A DNA stretch of 64,000 bases from Corbicula japonica (GCA_038501625.1 JAZAYU010000180.1:96001-160000); one strand, 5' to 3'; counted from the stretch's first letter, positions 23,870 through 37,127 are shown. Notes: generated by a model from the letters alone, not told the origin. A program made the numbers and translations.

Positions 23870-26800
23870 AACTTGGTATTAAGTTGATAACAGGATTATG
23901 CACAACATTTCCCACATAAATTATAGGTTAAGTCAGTTACTTTGAATATACAGTTTCTGGCAGAAATTTTTGATATGTGTTTTCACTGTTACGAGACTTT
24001 TATAACTTGCAATATTCTGGTAGCCTTTTTTTCTCACAGTTTTCACATTCTAAAGCCTCCCCCCCTACAACAACATTGTTTTAAAAATAAATAGTTCAAC
24101 TATTTTTAGAACATGCCAAGCTATTCTACTGACTGTTGTTGGGGTTGGTGTTGCCGTCCTGTTTTGTAAAAGTTCACGGTGCAAATCATGATATTTTAAA
24201 AAGTTCAATGGCTACAGCTTTCAAACTTGGAACATAAACCTGGTTTGTTTGTCAAGTACCAAACTTGTGATTTGCATTATATATATGTGTGTATTATATA
24301 TTAATAATGGGAAAAAAATTATCCTTAACTTAAATAAACAAACTGGTAATCTGAATTATGAAAGATGGGGGGCTACGGTCATGATGCCCCCCCCCATTCC
24401 CAAGATAAAACAAACTAATTATTTTTCATAGCTTGAGCAAAAATAATGTTTGTGGTTTGTTGAGGATGTGGAGAGAAAGGATCAAGGGTGGATTGGATAC
24501 TCACCCAACACAAATGGTTAAAAGGTCAAACATTTTCTATGAATTAAAGGATAATTTCTAAGCAATGAATGAAACAAAATGTTGTAAAAATTCAATATCT
24601 AGGGATGAAACGAAAAATTGTAGGAGTTTGGGTATCCAGTCTGTCCTCTACCAAACATAACCATTTAAATTTCAAACAAAATCTTTAAAAAAATTACTGT
24701 TCAGATATAAGAGCATGCTGTCATATTCAAATCTCTTTTCTTTTTATAAGTGAACTTAAAGCTGTTGTTTTTTCCAGGTGGAAAGGTTTTGAAGAACATG
24801 AAGTTGGAAGAGCAGTTAACAAAGCGCAGACTGTTCAGTCATGAAACCAGAGGATCAAGGATCTGTTTACAAAAGGCAGACCTGTGATACTTAAAAACTT
24901 AAGTAATGTTGTGGTACACAAAAACAGTTGATTATACAATTCTAACTATGACAATGGACATGCTTAGTGTTGAGAATTGGGCTGTTCAAATTATTTAATT
25001 TGACAGCTTTTTGTGTGATGATTACAGACTTAATCACAATTTGTATATAATATACAAATCTTATGAATAAAAATATATTGGCTAAACAGAATACAGTATG
25101 TATTAACAGTGCTTATTATTTAAATATTAACAAAACTATCACAAAATAGGTTAAAACTTGAAAACAAATGTATAATAAATATCTACTGTAAAATTAAAAC
25201 TACACTTTTCTCATATGTTCAGATCAAACAACTCTGTAAACCAAGAACACAAAATAAGTTGATTGTTGTGGGAGATATTTGTGGCAGTTCCTAGATTTTG
25301 TGACTTATCTTCTAATCACAAGTTATTTTGAACTTGATTGGAAATTAACTTAATAAGGAATTCAATAAAAATATGTGTTGCAATGGAAACAGGTATAAAA
25401 GCAGTAATTTTTACTACTTATTGTTTTTTCTAAGATAAACAATCAAATTTTATGGCCATTTACTTAAATATTTAAGAAAATTCTGTATAAACCACTATTT
25501 ATATAAAAGTCTTTTTTGTTGCTATGGCAACACATTTTCATGAACGACATCAAATGAAGCTATACTCATTGAAAATATTTTGTTCTGTTGATTTTGACCT
25601 CAAAAATATTATTTATCATGTTTTACTGAAGAATTAGTCCATTTTTTGATTATTTAAAAAGTGTTGCCATGGAAACCGATTAGTAAAATTTATTTTCCTT
25701 TGTTTTGTTTTAAGTAATTAAATTTTTTATCATAATTGATAAACTTGACATCATTTTATACACCTGAAGTAAGTTTTTATTGTTAAATACTTGACGTTTA
25801 GAATACATAGAATGAAAAAGACAACTGCTTTCATTTGTTTTTACCCCAATTTTATTTATTTGTAGATTTTTTTAAATATGAAAGCCCCAAAACGTTTTTT
25901 TTTAAGTTTGATAAGGCAACCGTCATACTAAATGAATTATTGGGTAATCAATGTCAGAAAAGCTGCAAACTAGTTTTACAGTCATTTTTTGATACCCCCT
26001 GTTGCCCATTTTACTTGAAAAATGAAAAATCTGGACACATGGTGTACTTAAACCATTGAAAAATTGAACTTTTATATTTAATTTACTAGAATCATGTGTT
26101 GACTTTTTAAAATAATCTACTATGTTAGTACATACATTTACCATGGTATTTTTTTGAGTGGTTATATACATTATATATGTCCCGGAAGTCACAAAATTGA
26201 CAATTTTGTGACAATTGTGAACAATTTTCTGAAAATAACCGAAAAATAAGGAATGCTGGTTGCCATGAAAACGGCAAATGATTTTGACTAACCAACATTG
26301 TTTTCTATGTACGGGCATCAAACACAACATTTACTGTTAATTTCAACAAAATCCAATAGATTGAGTGCCGGACCCCTTCTTTAAAATTTTGGTTCTTACA
26401 GAGAATTTGTCTTAATTATTCAACTTGTACACAGGTATACCCAAAAGTTCATGAACATGTGCTACACTCAGCCAATGTTCTAACTACACCGATCTTTTTT
26501 TTTTAATTTCTCAGCGTACTGGGAGTATAAACTTAAAATTTGACAAACAAAAATATACATCATTTTAATCTCTTTTGATGAAATAACCGTATGATAACAT
26601 TCCATACAGCCGTTTAAAAAACACAGACATTTAATAAAGGTAGGGGTTAAAACAATAGTCACAAAATTTTCATTAGCGGGTATAGTCTCTGTTGACGAAT
26701 TTTCATTGTTTCTTATATAATATGGAATCTAAAATTATTCTGAACAATGCTAATCCATGCGAAGTCTTAGCTGCTACACAGACGTTGTTTCAGCATTTAT

Positions 26801-27568
26801 TAGGTTTCAGTATTATCCATTTACAAAATCTATGGTCGATTTTGTGACTTTTGGTTTTATAGACACCTCGGTAAAATGCTATTAGTTTTTGAACTAATAA
26901 CGATTTTAATGGCAATTTCATAAAAGGAAGTTAAAGCAATGCATACTCATATGTTTCAAAGAGCGGAGAAATTAAAATTTTATGATCGGCGTGGTTAGAA
27001 CATTGTTTTATCCCAAATGACTTGATATTTTGACATCTTTGAGAAATGAATATTTCTGACACCATAATGTTCTATTTAATTATGCTTGTCCGTTATCAAT
27101 GTAGGTTATCACAATCGTTTGCAGCTCTATAACAACTCAAGATGTTGAGAAACGTCACCATTATGACGTCAGTTCATTTCTGTATAATAACGACAATTTC
27201 ATTGAAAGTTTGAATGTCTAGTTTTAATTTCATTGAAGGAAAAATCAATATTTGTTTAAATGTAAGTACGGGAAACATTTGGATTGTTTGAAACCCGAAT
27301 TGCTTTACGTTTAGGTTAAACAATAAAAACATTGTGCATAATTTCATAATTTATGCATAATTTATGAAGTTTATAACAACTCCAGAGGATTCACAACATG
27401 GAAAATGTGTACATGTTCAGTTTTAAAATTCAACCGTCATAAGAACTGGGTGTTTTTGTGCAAATGAAATACACTTAGAAAATGGTCATTCTTTTATTTA
27501 ATAAGATAAATAGTATCTTTTTAAACATATATCTAATTATCTAATTATATTACTATAGGATGACATAC
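23870..27568. other. No exon of the main gene seen
   Basis: AT-rich. Contains the weak plus-strand exon candidate at 24,778-24,887, a perfect small palindrome cacaaaattgacaattttgtg near 26,192, and otherwise nothing I recognise. Confidence 0.45.
24778..24887 (+). CDS. Possible 3'-terminal exon on the plus strand, unrecognised
   Basis: Follows a pyrimidine-rich acceptor (ttgttttttccag) and runs open in phase 1 for 36 codons to a TGA. A possible polyadenylation signal aataaa lies near 25,064. The peptide is basic (KVLKNMKLEEQLTKRRL) with no known domain. No upstream partner exon was found. Chance cannot be excluded. Confidence 0.2.
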
Positions 27569-27721
27569 CTGGACAGTCCTGTACCTTACAGGGCATCGTT
27601 TCTAAAGGACTTCCTAAACAATCGATACTATTGCCAGTGCTACAATGTCTAAACTTCTGCTGGTGGCCGTCACCACATGTTTTAGAACATTCTCCGTAAA
27701 ACCAATCTGACCATGAAGCAA
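27569..27721 (-). CDS. TSP1 domain exon, canonical type
   Basis: A 153 bp exon, acceptor tttttcag, donor gtatgt, phase 1 at both ends. It encodes WSDW, then CSKTCGDGHQQ, the consensus CSxTCG loop that in TSP1 repeats is the O-fucosylation site, then RHCSTG and the last three cysteines (six in all). It is very close in sequence to the next exon at 28,713, pointing to recent exon duplication. Confidence 0.9.
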
Positions 27722-28712
27722 CTGAAAAACCACAGATACATTCGATAATCATCTTACAAATGTAAAGAGGATTTGAAAAAAAAAACTGTTTTGTTTTGGA
27801 ATCAATTGTTCAATGACTTTTTTATCTTAATTGATTATTTCTGAAATAAATTCAAGACCATTTACGTACACAAAACTCAGGCTGAAAGTTATAACTCATG
27901 AACCGAACGGATTTATTACAATAAAATGTTGTTTTTATTAATAAGTTTTTATTTTTTCTATCTTGGGTCCCTATTTAAACAAAATAGAAAATAGCTTGCT
28001 TGACCTTTAATTGCATGATTTTTTTTAGCAAAAAGAATGATAACTCATGCTACGTTGTTCGTTTGTCAAATGTGTACAGTGCACGGTTAAATCGCAAGCT
28101 GTTATCGGGAAATAATTACGGATAAAGGAACGAGTCTGTATTATTCTACATCAAAATAAATAAATAAGGAAACAATGTGACACATTCGAAATTTGTCTGA
28201 GAGGATTTCTAAATACAGCCTACCCTCAAAGCAAAACTATGGATTAAAAGAGGAAATTTGATGTTTAAATCATTCAAACTAAGACACTTTTGAAAATACC
28301 AAAGTCGTTTTAAACCAGGTTTCTTTCGAAAACCCAGGTTATTAGATTGGGTTATGTCGTTTGGCATGGGGGCGTTCGGTCTGGCTGGCGGGTGTCACTT
28401 TGGTTTATGTTTAAGTCCACTTTTTCCCAGTAACCACTCAAGCTTCAATCACTAGATCCTATAAGTTTTGTGTCATCACAATAGCAATTTTCTTGACAAG
28501 TTTCGTAACTCTTGACTCTAATTTGACGTAGGTATGCACCTTTTTCATTTAAAACTTAAGACGAAACTCTGGAATTGTCGTATTGCGGCGTCTTCTTGTT
28601 TAATTTCGAATTTTTCAGGGAAGAATTCTAAAATTGACATCATCGACATAATTTACATACTCCTAGAGATTGTTTAACAATTCCGCCAAGTGTGACTTTA
28701 AACTTCTTGTAC

Positions 28713-28865
28713 CTTTAATACAATCGACTAGTTTACATGAACTAGTTTCTACTGCACTTCCGGGACAATCGCTGTCTCTTCCAGTGCTACATTGTCGGAC
28801 CCTCTGTTGTGTCCCGTCACCACATGTCTTAGAACATGCTCCATGGAACCAAATAGACCATTGAC
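28713..28865 (-). CDS. TSP1 domain exon, canonical type
   Basis: A 153 bp exon with acceptor ttggcag and donor gtacaa, phase 1 at both ends. Motifs: WSIWFHGACSKTCGDG, RVRQCSTG and a closing SSCKLVDC. Six cysteines. Same length as 27,569-27,721 and alike over most positions, including an aromatic-Gly insertion (YGEC or HGAC) before the first cysteine. Confidence 0.9.
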
Positions 28866-28973
28866 CTGCCAAATGAATCGATTTGTATATGAATAGCTTA
28901 AATGTTACAGTTATGCCCTATGTATGGTAAATACAGTAATGCAAAATAATTAAAATAATATATAAAAAGGAAA

Positions 28974-29345
28974 TTTTGAAAGCCACACGACAAATAGGAA
29001 AATATTGTAGGCTTAGTGTGATTGAGCCTGTTCATGGGCAGTAATGGAAATGCATATTATTAGCAACAATAAACAGTACAATTTTGACCCATCCCATACG
29101 ATGTTATGCATATGGCAGCGAACATGGAACCTTCAATACGGTATTTGCAGATTAAAAACGTTCCATGTTTAGCGGTGTAGTCCCCAGACAAATGAATGGG
29201 CTTGTCTTAAACAAGAAAACAAAGGGCGGAACTAGTAAACAGAAGAGAATTTCGACAGGGGATTTGAGACTATATATATCCTGCATATCACAGACAACGC
29301 CAAAGGAAAAATAAAAAAGCAGGAAGTATATCCTTGAGGTAAGTT
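28974..29345 (+). repeat. Dispersed repeat family A, copy 2 (near full length)
   Basis: Runs from gaaagccacacgacaaatag through gattgagcctgttcatgg, caataaacagtacaatttt, catggaaccttcaatacggt and gtccccagacaaatga to cctgcatatcacagacaacg. It sits in the intron between two TSP1 exons. No coding capacity. Confidence 0.8.
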
Positions 29346-29999
29346 TACAATATCCGAATCTATATTGTCTCGGATAATGAAACCATCCATCTATAAACTT
29401 TATTAATAATTTATAAATATTAAGCTAAAGAAATTGTAGGGGTACTGTTAACAAAGGACATACGTATAAAATTATGAAAGAATAAAACAAGGGAAATAAC
29501 AAGTGCATTAGTTCATACATCTGCCTTAACTTCCCTAACAATCAAATCAAGGTGGGAAGATACGTTCTTTACCCTTTTTGAACCAAATACGCCTAACTTA
29601 CGCCAAAACTTTATAAACTTATTGCAAATGTAAGTCAAAGATATCTAAATTTGTCACCAACAAATATCCCACGCTAGACTCTGCACGTTACGTAGTTTTC
29701 ACTTATAATATCTATTTACTAACATATTTAAGTCTGTTTTACCTGCAAAATCTTGGCCACCTTTGTAAATACAGAAGGTACATTTGTAGCTAGTAACCAT
29801 TATATTTTTAACTACGAAGAAACCAAATGACTATTTATGATTACTAATGGAACCTTAAAAGTTTTAATCAAGACAATTATATCATTCGACTTAAAATATA
29901 TATCTTGCTATAGTGCATAAATTGTATCTGCTTTCCCCCACCACCCTAAAAAACAAAGTGTATACAAATTGAAAACAATAGACATAAATGTACACATAC

Positions 30000-30158
30000 C
30001 TATTGGGCTGCAGTTTTGTTCATTACAAGGAATCAAATCAGACGACGATCCAATACAGTCTCCATTTCGCCCAGTGCTGCAAAAGCGAACTCGGGGTTGT
30101 GATCCATTTCCACAGGTGACTGAACATTCACCAATAAACCACTGTGACCAATGTCCTG
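30000..30158 (-). CDS. TSP1 domain exon, canonical type
   Basis: A 159 bp exon, acceptor taaacag, donor gtatgt, phase 1 at both ends. Translated on the minus strand it gives HWSQWFIGECSVTCGNG (tryptophans plus the CSxTCG loop), RVRFCSTGRNGDC and PCNEQNC, six cysteines in all. The minus-strand frame is short and has no internal Met, so it is easy to miss. An alternative acceptor three bases further in (cagcag) would drop one residue. Confidence 0.9.
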
Positions 30159-30197
30159 CTGTTTAAGAACAAACGAATCAAATCAATAGATTAAAAG

Positions 30198-30350
30198 GGA
30201 ACTTTGAAAGCCATCAAACACGACAAGTATGAAAATATTGCAGGCTCGGTTTGATTGAGCCTGTTCATGGACAGTAATGGAAATGCAAAATACTGTCCAC
30301 GCCGCCTAGCCGCCTAGCCCCGGGTTGAGCCCAACTAAATATTTACACTA
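30198..30350 (+). repeat. Dispersed repeat family A, copy 3 (5' third only)
   Basis: Begins gaactttgaaagccatcaaacacgac, keeps gttcatggacagtaatgg and cgccgcctagccccgggttg, then stops in the part preceding the caataaacag marker. Confidence 0.75.
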
Positions 30351-31706
30351 TTTTAGAAGTTATATTAAGGGGTTACCACACTCCTCCCAACCATGTCCAT
30401 CGATAAAAAGAAAATTGTCAAAATCTCAATAATGGCAAAATGCCGTTTAATGAAACTTTGCACAAATGAATGTTACTAATGTATCTTTTATTTGCATACA
30501 GTAAGACACGTTAGAAAAGTAAAGAAAAAAAGCTAGACCTTAAAATTCCTTCAAATTTTATTAACATAAATTCACAAAAACTAAGCGATACAAAACATAA
30601 TTTTAAATTCCTACATGAGTGCAGTGATACTTACAAGAAAATGTTGTGTACTTTGTAAAGAACGTTCAACTTCCGAAAGAAAAATCAGTGATTGCCATCC
30701 GTTTACGCGACCAGGACGCGACCAGGAAATTGAAGGTCAAACACACTTTTACTAATATCTTGTCAAGTTTGCATATGTAAGTCACGAGGACACAATAAAT
30801 TGTTGTCAGTATCATATTACCCATGTGGGCATTTAAAATGATGTTTTCTGTTGTTTAGTTTTTGTGAATTTATGTAAATAGAAGTTGAGGGAATTGTTAT
30901 ATCTCGCTATTTTTCTTTAGTGTTCTAACATGTCTTGCCATCTGTAAAATAAAGATACATTTATCACATACATTTGTTCAAAGTTTCATTAAACGGCATT
31001 TTTCATTTTCATTTTATCCATGAACATGCTTGGTAGGAGTGTGGTAAGCCCTTAACAAAGTACATAAGTATCGTGCTAAGGATGTAATTGATAACAGCAC
31101 TGATTGAATGTACGGGGAGACTATTTACAGACGCCACACGGCAAAACGACGCTAATGTGATATTGCAATATTGCAAAGCTTATTAGGTTCGCCTGCTTAA
31201 TTGTGGCTGCAACTTAAGATATCTGTTACATTTTGTCTCCATTTAAGACAAAAAGATGCTTGGGTTTTAGACGGAACCCCAATCTCAGTTTTAAACTGTT
31301 TTAGATCCGGGCAGCACAGATATTTACTAATGTAAGACAAATAATGTCAAAACCCGATGATTAATGGGTGTGTTATTTTTACGAAAATGAAAGCACCAAA
31401 GACGCATAGAATATATTACATATACTACAATACTAGGTTAACAAAATGAAAATTGAACATTGAAAGCCAACGAACACGATATGAAAATATTGCAGGCTAG
31501 GTTTGATTGAGGATTCCTGCGCAGTAATGGAAATGCGTATTTCTGCGAACATCACTTATCCCCCGGTTGAGCGCAGTTCAATATTAACACCAATAAACAA
31601 TTATTGTAACAGTACAAGTGTGATCAATCCCAAACGATGATATGCATATGGCGGTTAACATTGTATCTTCAGTGCGGTATTTTTAGATTAATATTATAAT
31701 GATATT

Positions 31707-33106
31707 AATCAAGTGAATTCATATTGGCCTTGTTATTGGGCCGAGGGTATTCATAGTAGACATGTATCACGGGGATCGGACAACGAGAAACGATAGCGGA
31801 AAACGAGGTTTAAACAGGGACAGTTTCAAAATTGATCAGCTGTACAAAACACGAGATATGCATGATATCCATGTATTGTATTTATTCATCTAAAATAAAT
31901 ACCGTACACCAAGTCTGATATGCAATTTGTTTTCGACGGAAGATAAGTTTTGAACAAACTCTAACATTATGAGATAGCATGTGCCTTGGATGTCGCCAAA
32001 TAGAATTAACGCATTTGTAAGTTTTTAATTCTGCAATCGAATGCTCTACTGCTATTCTGTGTCTAGCAATATATCTGCTCAAATGTAATAATTTATGCCT
32101 GTCATTTCCGCGTTTTCTTCTCAGTTGAGCTGATCTAAACTGTGTTATAAGTGGTGCCTATTGCATAGAATTTGTTTGCCAACAAAACATATTCTTGGTA
32201 AAAGGCGGCTCGTTGCCTATTTGAGACATGAATCTGTACTGCGGGGCGTCATTAAGGTGTCCAAGGACTCCAGTGGAAGTATGTCTGATTAAACCGGAGT
32301 TGTCAATCACTATCTTACTGTGCATGCAATGAAAATGCCTATGTCCCGAGTAAAACTGCTCTTTGTTCTGTACAGGCCGGTAAATTTCATGACAAGTCCA
32401 GTCTTTCGCATCGACATCTTTTTCCATGAACCGTGCAAACTAAACCGATCTTGTAGAGAAGACCACTGTAAATAACCATCCAAAACTCCGTCTAGAATTG
32501 ACAAACGATGTCGAATTTCACGTTTTATAGTTGAAACACTGATATTGAATATGGCCGATAGAACGCTGTAACAGGGATACGAACGTAGGCACATGAACAC
32601 CAACATGAATCTGTTTCTTTTTTTAGAAAATGCTATTATTTTCATGCACGAACAACCGCAGGAACAGCCGGACCCACCGGTGAGCGAGGTAGCCGATTAC
32701 GTAAGAGATGCAGTGGCGGAGAACCTTCTCGCATCATCGTAATCGTATGAGGCCGCAGCAAATCAACAAGATCGACCGAAGGCCCTTGACACAATTAATA
32801 AGATAAATTACGAAATATATAATAAATTTATGAGAACAAAAACGCCAAAAATACTCCTGGAGTAATGAATTTCTAGTTCCGAAGAATCAGAATAGAATAA
32901 TTATTGAAATAATAAGAAAACTTTGTTTGGCCTTGTTTTAGTTTATAAAATTTGTTTGAAACAACCCCCATTTTTTATAGTTTTCCTTTCTCAAACATCG
33001 ATCTCCGTTCTCCGTGACACATGTCTATTAGCCCGATGCCGAAGGCCGAGGGCTCATGTGACTGCCCTAGGCCCAATAACATGGCCAATGTGAATTCACT
33101 CGATTA
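31707..33106. mobile_element. ISL2EU/Harbinger-like DNA transposon, 1.4 kb
   Basis: The ends are inverted copies: taatcaagtgaattcatatt at the left and the inverse of aatgtgaattcactcgatta at the right, with imperfect pairing continuing for about 80-100 bases (gttattgggccgaggg; agacatgtatcacgg). An AT dinucleotide flanks both ends, which fits the AT target duplication of ISL2EU elements better than the TWA of classic Harbingers. The interior holds a decayed transposase on the minus strand. Confidence 0.75.
31880..32645 (-). pseudogene. DDE_Tnp_4-type transposase, frameshifted
   Basis: Order on the minus strand: a helix-turn-helix part (LRSYPCYSVLSAIFNISV), then the DDE core. KDWTCHEIYRPVQ corresponds to the IDGTxHxIxRP block with the first Asp; YSGHRHFHCMHSKIV and GVLGHLNDAPQ carry the second Asp; HRIAVEHSIAELK carries the Glu. 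A frame change lies near 32,420 and a further break near 32,100. Inactive. Confidence 0.75.
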
Positions 33107-33713
33107 ATGACAATTTTATAAATAAACAGACTAAAACCATCAAACTCATATGAAGACTTAACTGGGTCAATACGGGAATTTCTGGGCCAATGTGAGAATT
33201 TCTGGGCCAATATGAGATAGTTAATTAATAACATTCGATATTCAGCGGCTTATGGTCTCCACCGCGCTGAGAGACTTTGACAGTCAAAGGGGTTTAACAT
33301 ATGTTCTTGCCGGTGTTTGTGTTGTAACAAATCAGGATTGCACTATACATTTGTAATTTTACATAAGTTTGACATTTCATACAAGATTTGTTGAAACTCA
33401 AATTACATATCTTGTTAATATCTTAAGATGTTTGGATATCTTTGACTTACATTTGCAGTCAGTTTTTGAACATTTTAAAATTAAATGATTTTTATATAGC
33501 CAAAATTTATATTAGGCTCACCTTTATATACAGTTTCAAACCAAGAGAGTTTACTTCAAACAGTTATCTTATTGATGGGTGGAATTAATATCAACTGAGA
33601 TATTTTCATTGATTTAAAATCAAAAAGTGAATTGTAAATTCATATTATGTATCTCGCATTATCATGTTTTATCAAAGCATGTATCTCAAATTGATGTAAT
33701 AAGTTATAACTAC

Positions 33714-33842
33714 CCGGTGTTGTTGTTTGTGTTGTTTGTGTTTGTATAGTTGTTGTTGTTGATGTTCCGGGTGTGGTTGTAAATACGGCTGCTGTGGAGG
33801 TAGTGTCTGGTGTCCGCATGTCAGTTGTTGTTGTTACGGTAC
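33714..33842 (-). CDS. Thr-rich linker exon
   Basis: A 129 bp exon, acceptor cacctgcag, donor gtagtt, phase 1 at both ends. It encodes 43 residues, about half of them Thr, with runs such as VTTTTDMRTPDTTST and TTTPGTSTTTT and no Cys. It joins the MAM domain to the canonical TSP1 trio and is probably an extended, O-glycosylated spacer. The call rests on open frame, phase and biased composition. Confidence 0.75.
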
Positions 33843-34089
33843 CTGCAGGTGTGAAAATGTAATATAAGTATAATTCGCGTATGTTGGGTAAAGATCACGT
33901 GCTCCGGATAAAGTATAATTTGCACGAGAGGGGTAAAGAGGCTCTTCCCATATTTACTCAACATATATGGATGATACTGTTAATTGCATATCGTATTTAT
34001 TTTGCACGTATTGAGGTATTTCCAGAAAATTTTCCAGTATTTCCAGGTTGTAGGATTTAAAATATTTTTTTTGTATTTTTGTATTTTAT

Positions 34090-34091
<2 letters not shown>

Positions 34092-34155
<64 letters not shown>
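34092..34155. repeat. (TC)n microsatellite
   Basis: About 32 pure TC units in the intron between the MAM domain and the Thr linker. Confidence 0.95.
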
Positions 34156-34158
<3 letters not shown>

Positions 34159-34401
34159 TGATTTTGTGGAAACGTTGAATTTCCTAGAAATTGCTTTTAG
34201 ATGTTCAAATTTTACATATTATCAATTGAAATACTCGCAATTAAAACAAAAATCATCAACCATACAATTTTTAGCCCAGTCGACGTACTGTAAGAGAAGC
34301 CATACAAATAAAATGGAGTAGCAAATGACATAATGAATATTGAATGTGCAATCGCGAATACACCTACGTCGATCTTGTTTAAAGGGAATATTTTAAAATA
34401 C

Positions 34402-34600
34402 CTGCACATACGCCGTCGAGTATTGCGAGATCATCTATAGCTGTGTCACCTAAATATGAAGACCCAACGTTGCCAGTTATTACAAGTCTGTAATTGTGTG
34501 GTATCTGGTTACTAAATATTGTCACAGAGGCTTTGAACCATTGCTCACCTTGGTTGCCGTCCTTCTTAAATAACTCAAATCCTTTATTCGAGTATGTGTC
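34402..34600 (-). CDS. MAM domain exon 3 of 3
   Basis: A 199 bp exon that starts in phase 0 (acceptor gttaaag, rather poor in pyrimidines) and ends in phase 1 (donor gtattt). It encodes the C-terminal part of a MAM domain: FELFKKDGNQGEQW, the FKASVTI strand, YRLVITGNVGSSYLGDTAIDD and the final GVC. The GD.AIDD motif and last Cys are diagnostic. The phase 0 start fits the phase 0 end of the previous exon. Confidence 0.9.
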
Positions 34601-35737
34601 CTTTAACGACAAAGATATAAAATTGCTATACAGTATTTAAATAGATAAGCAACAGGTGCACCTTTGTGATTTTTAAATTCAAGCAGTCTTATTTTGCAGT
34701 TATTTAGTATGACAGATATGTACGAGCATTGTTAATGTATGCAACAATGATTTCATGTAATTTATAATTTTTACTAATAACTTCAATATCTCTTTTCGGT
34801 TGTGAGCGAGGTGTTTTCAAAATTAAGGCGGTATCCCATCTGGTTGTCATTTTTGTTAATTGTTTGTGGTGTCTTTTTTGAAATTGATCATTTTATTAAC
34901 CTTGCTCTCTCCCACTCTCTTCTTTTTGACTGTGTGGGGAGGCTGTTTTTTCTGATCCTGAAACCGGTATGCATTTCACCTTTTTATCAGACTAACAATA
35001 CGGTGCGTTTTGCCCAAAAATAAAAATGGATTGTGGTATTTCAATCTCAGAATGAACGATTGTATTGTTTTACAAAGCATCCATCTTGTACACAGGTAAC
35101 TGACCTTATCATGTCGTAATAGAACAAAACAACTTTTTTATGCGACACGGTAATTGTATATTAAATTTCATGAAATACGAGTGTAAAAATATACTTGTGG
35201 ATAAAATTGTTTATACATGTCTGTAAAACATATTTTAAAGTAGATATAATGGTTTCAGACACAGTTTGATAGAAAATTGCTTTGAGGTTTTATTTATAAC
35301 ACAGTGCTGAACAACACTGCAATAAGTGTGTCTCACCGACGAGAATCAGTATACAATTCAGTGTTGACGACTCGTGTTTTATCTGGGACACTCCAAAAGC
35401 GTGTGTTTTGAGTTGGGGCACCCTAGTACCAGTTTTTAAAATTCTAGTGGCAAAATGTTTGGTCACATAACGTTCTATTATTCGTATTCTCATTTTTATT
35501 AATAATTTATGGTCTGTGTTTGAATTTACCTCATAATGGAAACATTTTCCTCTCTATTTTGTGGTTATGTGGCACAGGGAGATTGAGTTTTCAGAATGTG
35601 GCTGTTCCGGCTTTATCCATATTGAATTATTGTGTGAGTATTTGCGTATGCATGCATAGTGTGGGAGTTTCTAAAGTTGTGTCGTTCATAGAACGAAGAA
35701 CGATATGGGGTATGAAACTTTAATTCGTGTGCTCTAC

Positions 35738-35898
35738 CTGTGCATGTACTTGAAGGCTCCCGATCCCGTCACCGAACATATAATACCAAAACTCGAGACA
35801 AAGCGTATGACCTGAAGGTAGCTCCGGTGACAAAATACTCGCCTCCTCGCCAGCAAGTCTTGGTGAGGAGGTTTCAATAAATAAATACTTCCCTTGCG
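35738..35898 (-). CDS. MAM domain exon 2 of 3
   Basis: A 161 bp exon, acceptor tttcacag (phase 1), donor gtagag (phase 0). Encodes GKYLFIETSSPR, corresponding to the Y.Y.E.S block, and PSGHTLCLEFWYYMFGDGIGSLQVH, corresponding to C..F.Y.M.G..iG.L.V. The Cys and aromatic residues of the family are kept. Confidence 0.92.
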
Positions 35899-37127
35899 CT
35901 GTGAAATAAAGGAAGAAATATGCATGTGAACTGTTACACTGAACGAATAGGAACAATGTAATGATGAAATCTGATAGCGGAGTTTATACAATGAATTAAC
36001 TGGTTAATGAGACCTCTAAATTATGTGAAATTAGATAAATTGGCATATATTATTTAAAATAAATTCAATTTGATAATCAAACATTAATTTTGATAAAAAA
36101 GCAAATATTAACATTGCACTTGTATATAATTGTTCTACAAAGTTTATTTCTTGTTTAATTTTTCAATCACTTTCTTTTCCTAAAGTCTGTCTAGCAATAT
36201 ATGTCAGTTGACTTTTTTTTCAAACTTGAATATTTTAAGGGAAAATGCAGAATTTATAGATTATTCGCAGCAGTATATAAGTCTAACGAGGCGGTCCTAA
36301 TGCATTTAGAAATTCACACTTCATTATTGTATGTTTTCTCTGGTATTTTTTCGTTTGTTTGTTTCGTTTGTTATTCGCTCAAGACACCATTCGATGAAAC
36401 CAAATTTACCATAAGGTTATCATGACCTGACCTTGACCGATACGATTCGATAAAACCAAATCAACCTTAAGGTAAGGATCTATTTTAGAAACAAATTTTT
36501 TTAACATGTAAATTGATCCAAGGCTTAACCTACATTTTATCTAATGTCAACGACATATTACCATACTTTACCGAAATGATTAAATATTGTTTGAAAACAC
36601 AATATGGTTGATAAACATACCTAACTAAACCAAAGGGTGCAGTTGTTGCAATTCTAATTATTCTAATATCGAGTTGAAAATTTCTACGACGCATTTGTGT
36701 AAAATGTAAGTCATTAAAAATACCCCAACTCATTTCAGTGACCGTTGAATATACCTTTAAGGCTACTGATGGTTAACCAAGCTAACAGAGGAAGGACTGT
36801 CTGTCAGAGACTCGACAAAGAACGAATTTATTAACCTTACATTTTGTCATGTTTTACAATTGAGTCGCGAGTAGGTCCGATACCTTTATCATCTATTGCG
36901 CTTTCTGACTTTGTTTAGAAGATTCAAGCTGCCGTGGTTAGAAATCCTTATCGTAAGCAGGTTTGCAACAATTGTCAGAAATAAGCCAAAGGAAACGTCA
37001 ATTTGTAAAGAGACCATGACATAATCTGGAAAAAGATCTCTATTAACAAGCACAAACAAAGCGGAATTTTTATATTATTAAAAGTTTGTTAAATAGCAGA
37101 AAGGGAATCAATGTTGTTAATATTTAC

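Larger units (their letters stand above)
31447..33260 (+). repeat. Dispersed repeat family A, copy 4, split by a nested insertion
   Basis: The first part is 31,447-31,704 (gaaagccaacgaacacgat ... cagtgcggtatttttag). The family sequence resumes near 33,228 with cattcgatattcagcggctt and atggtctcc. Everything between, including the transposon at 31,707-33,106, was inserted later. Confidence 0.7.

Noticed and set aside
28670..28864. Plus-strand frames over the TSP1 exons (also near 29,969-30,166, 49,745-49,966 and 52,330-52,643)
   Set aside because: Antisense shadows of TSP1 exons, whose cysteine and Trp patterns and splice sites are on the minus strand.
36530..36733. Minus-strand frame between MAM exons 1 and 2 as an extra MAM exon
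   Set aside because: No MAM motif, donor phase does not fit, and the MAM domain is already complete from the three called exons.
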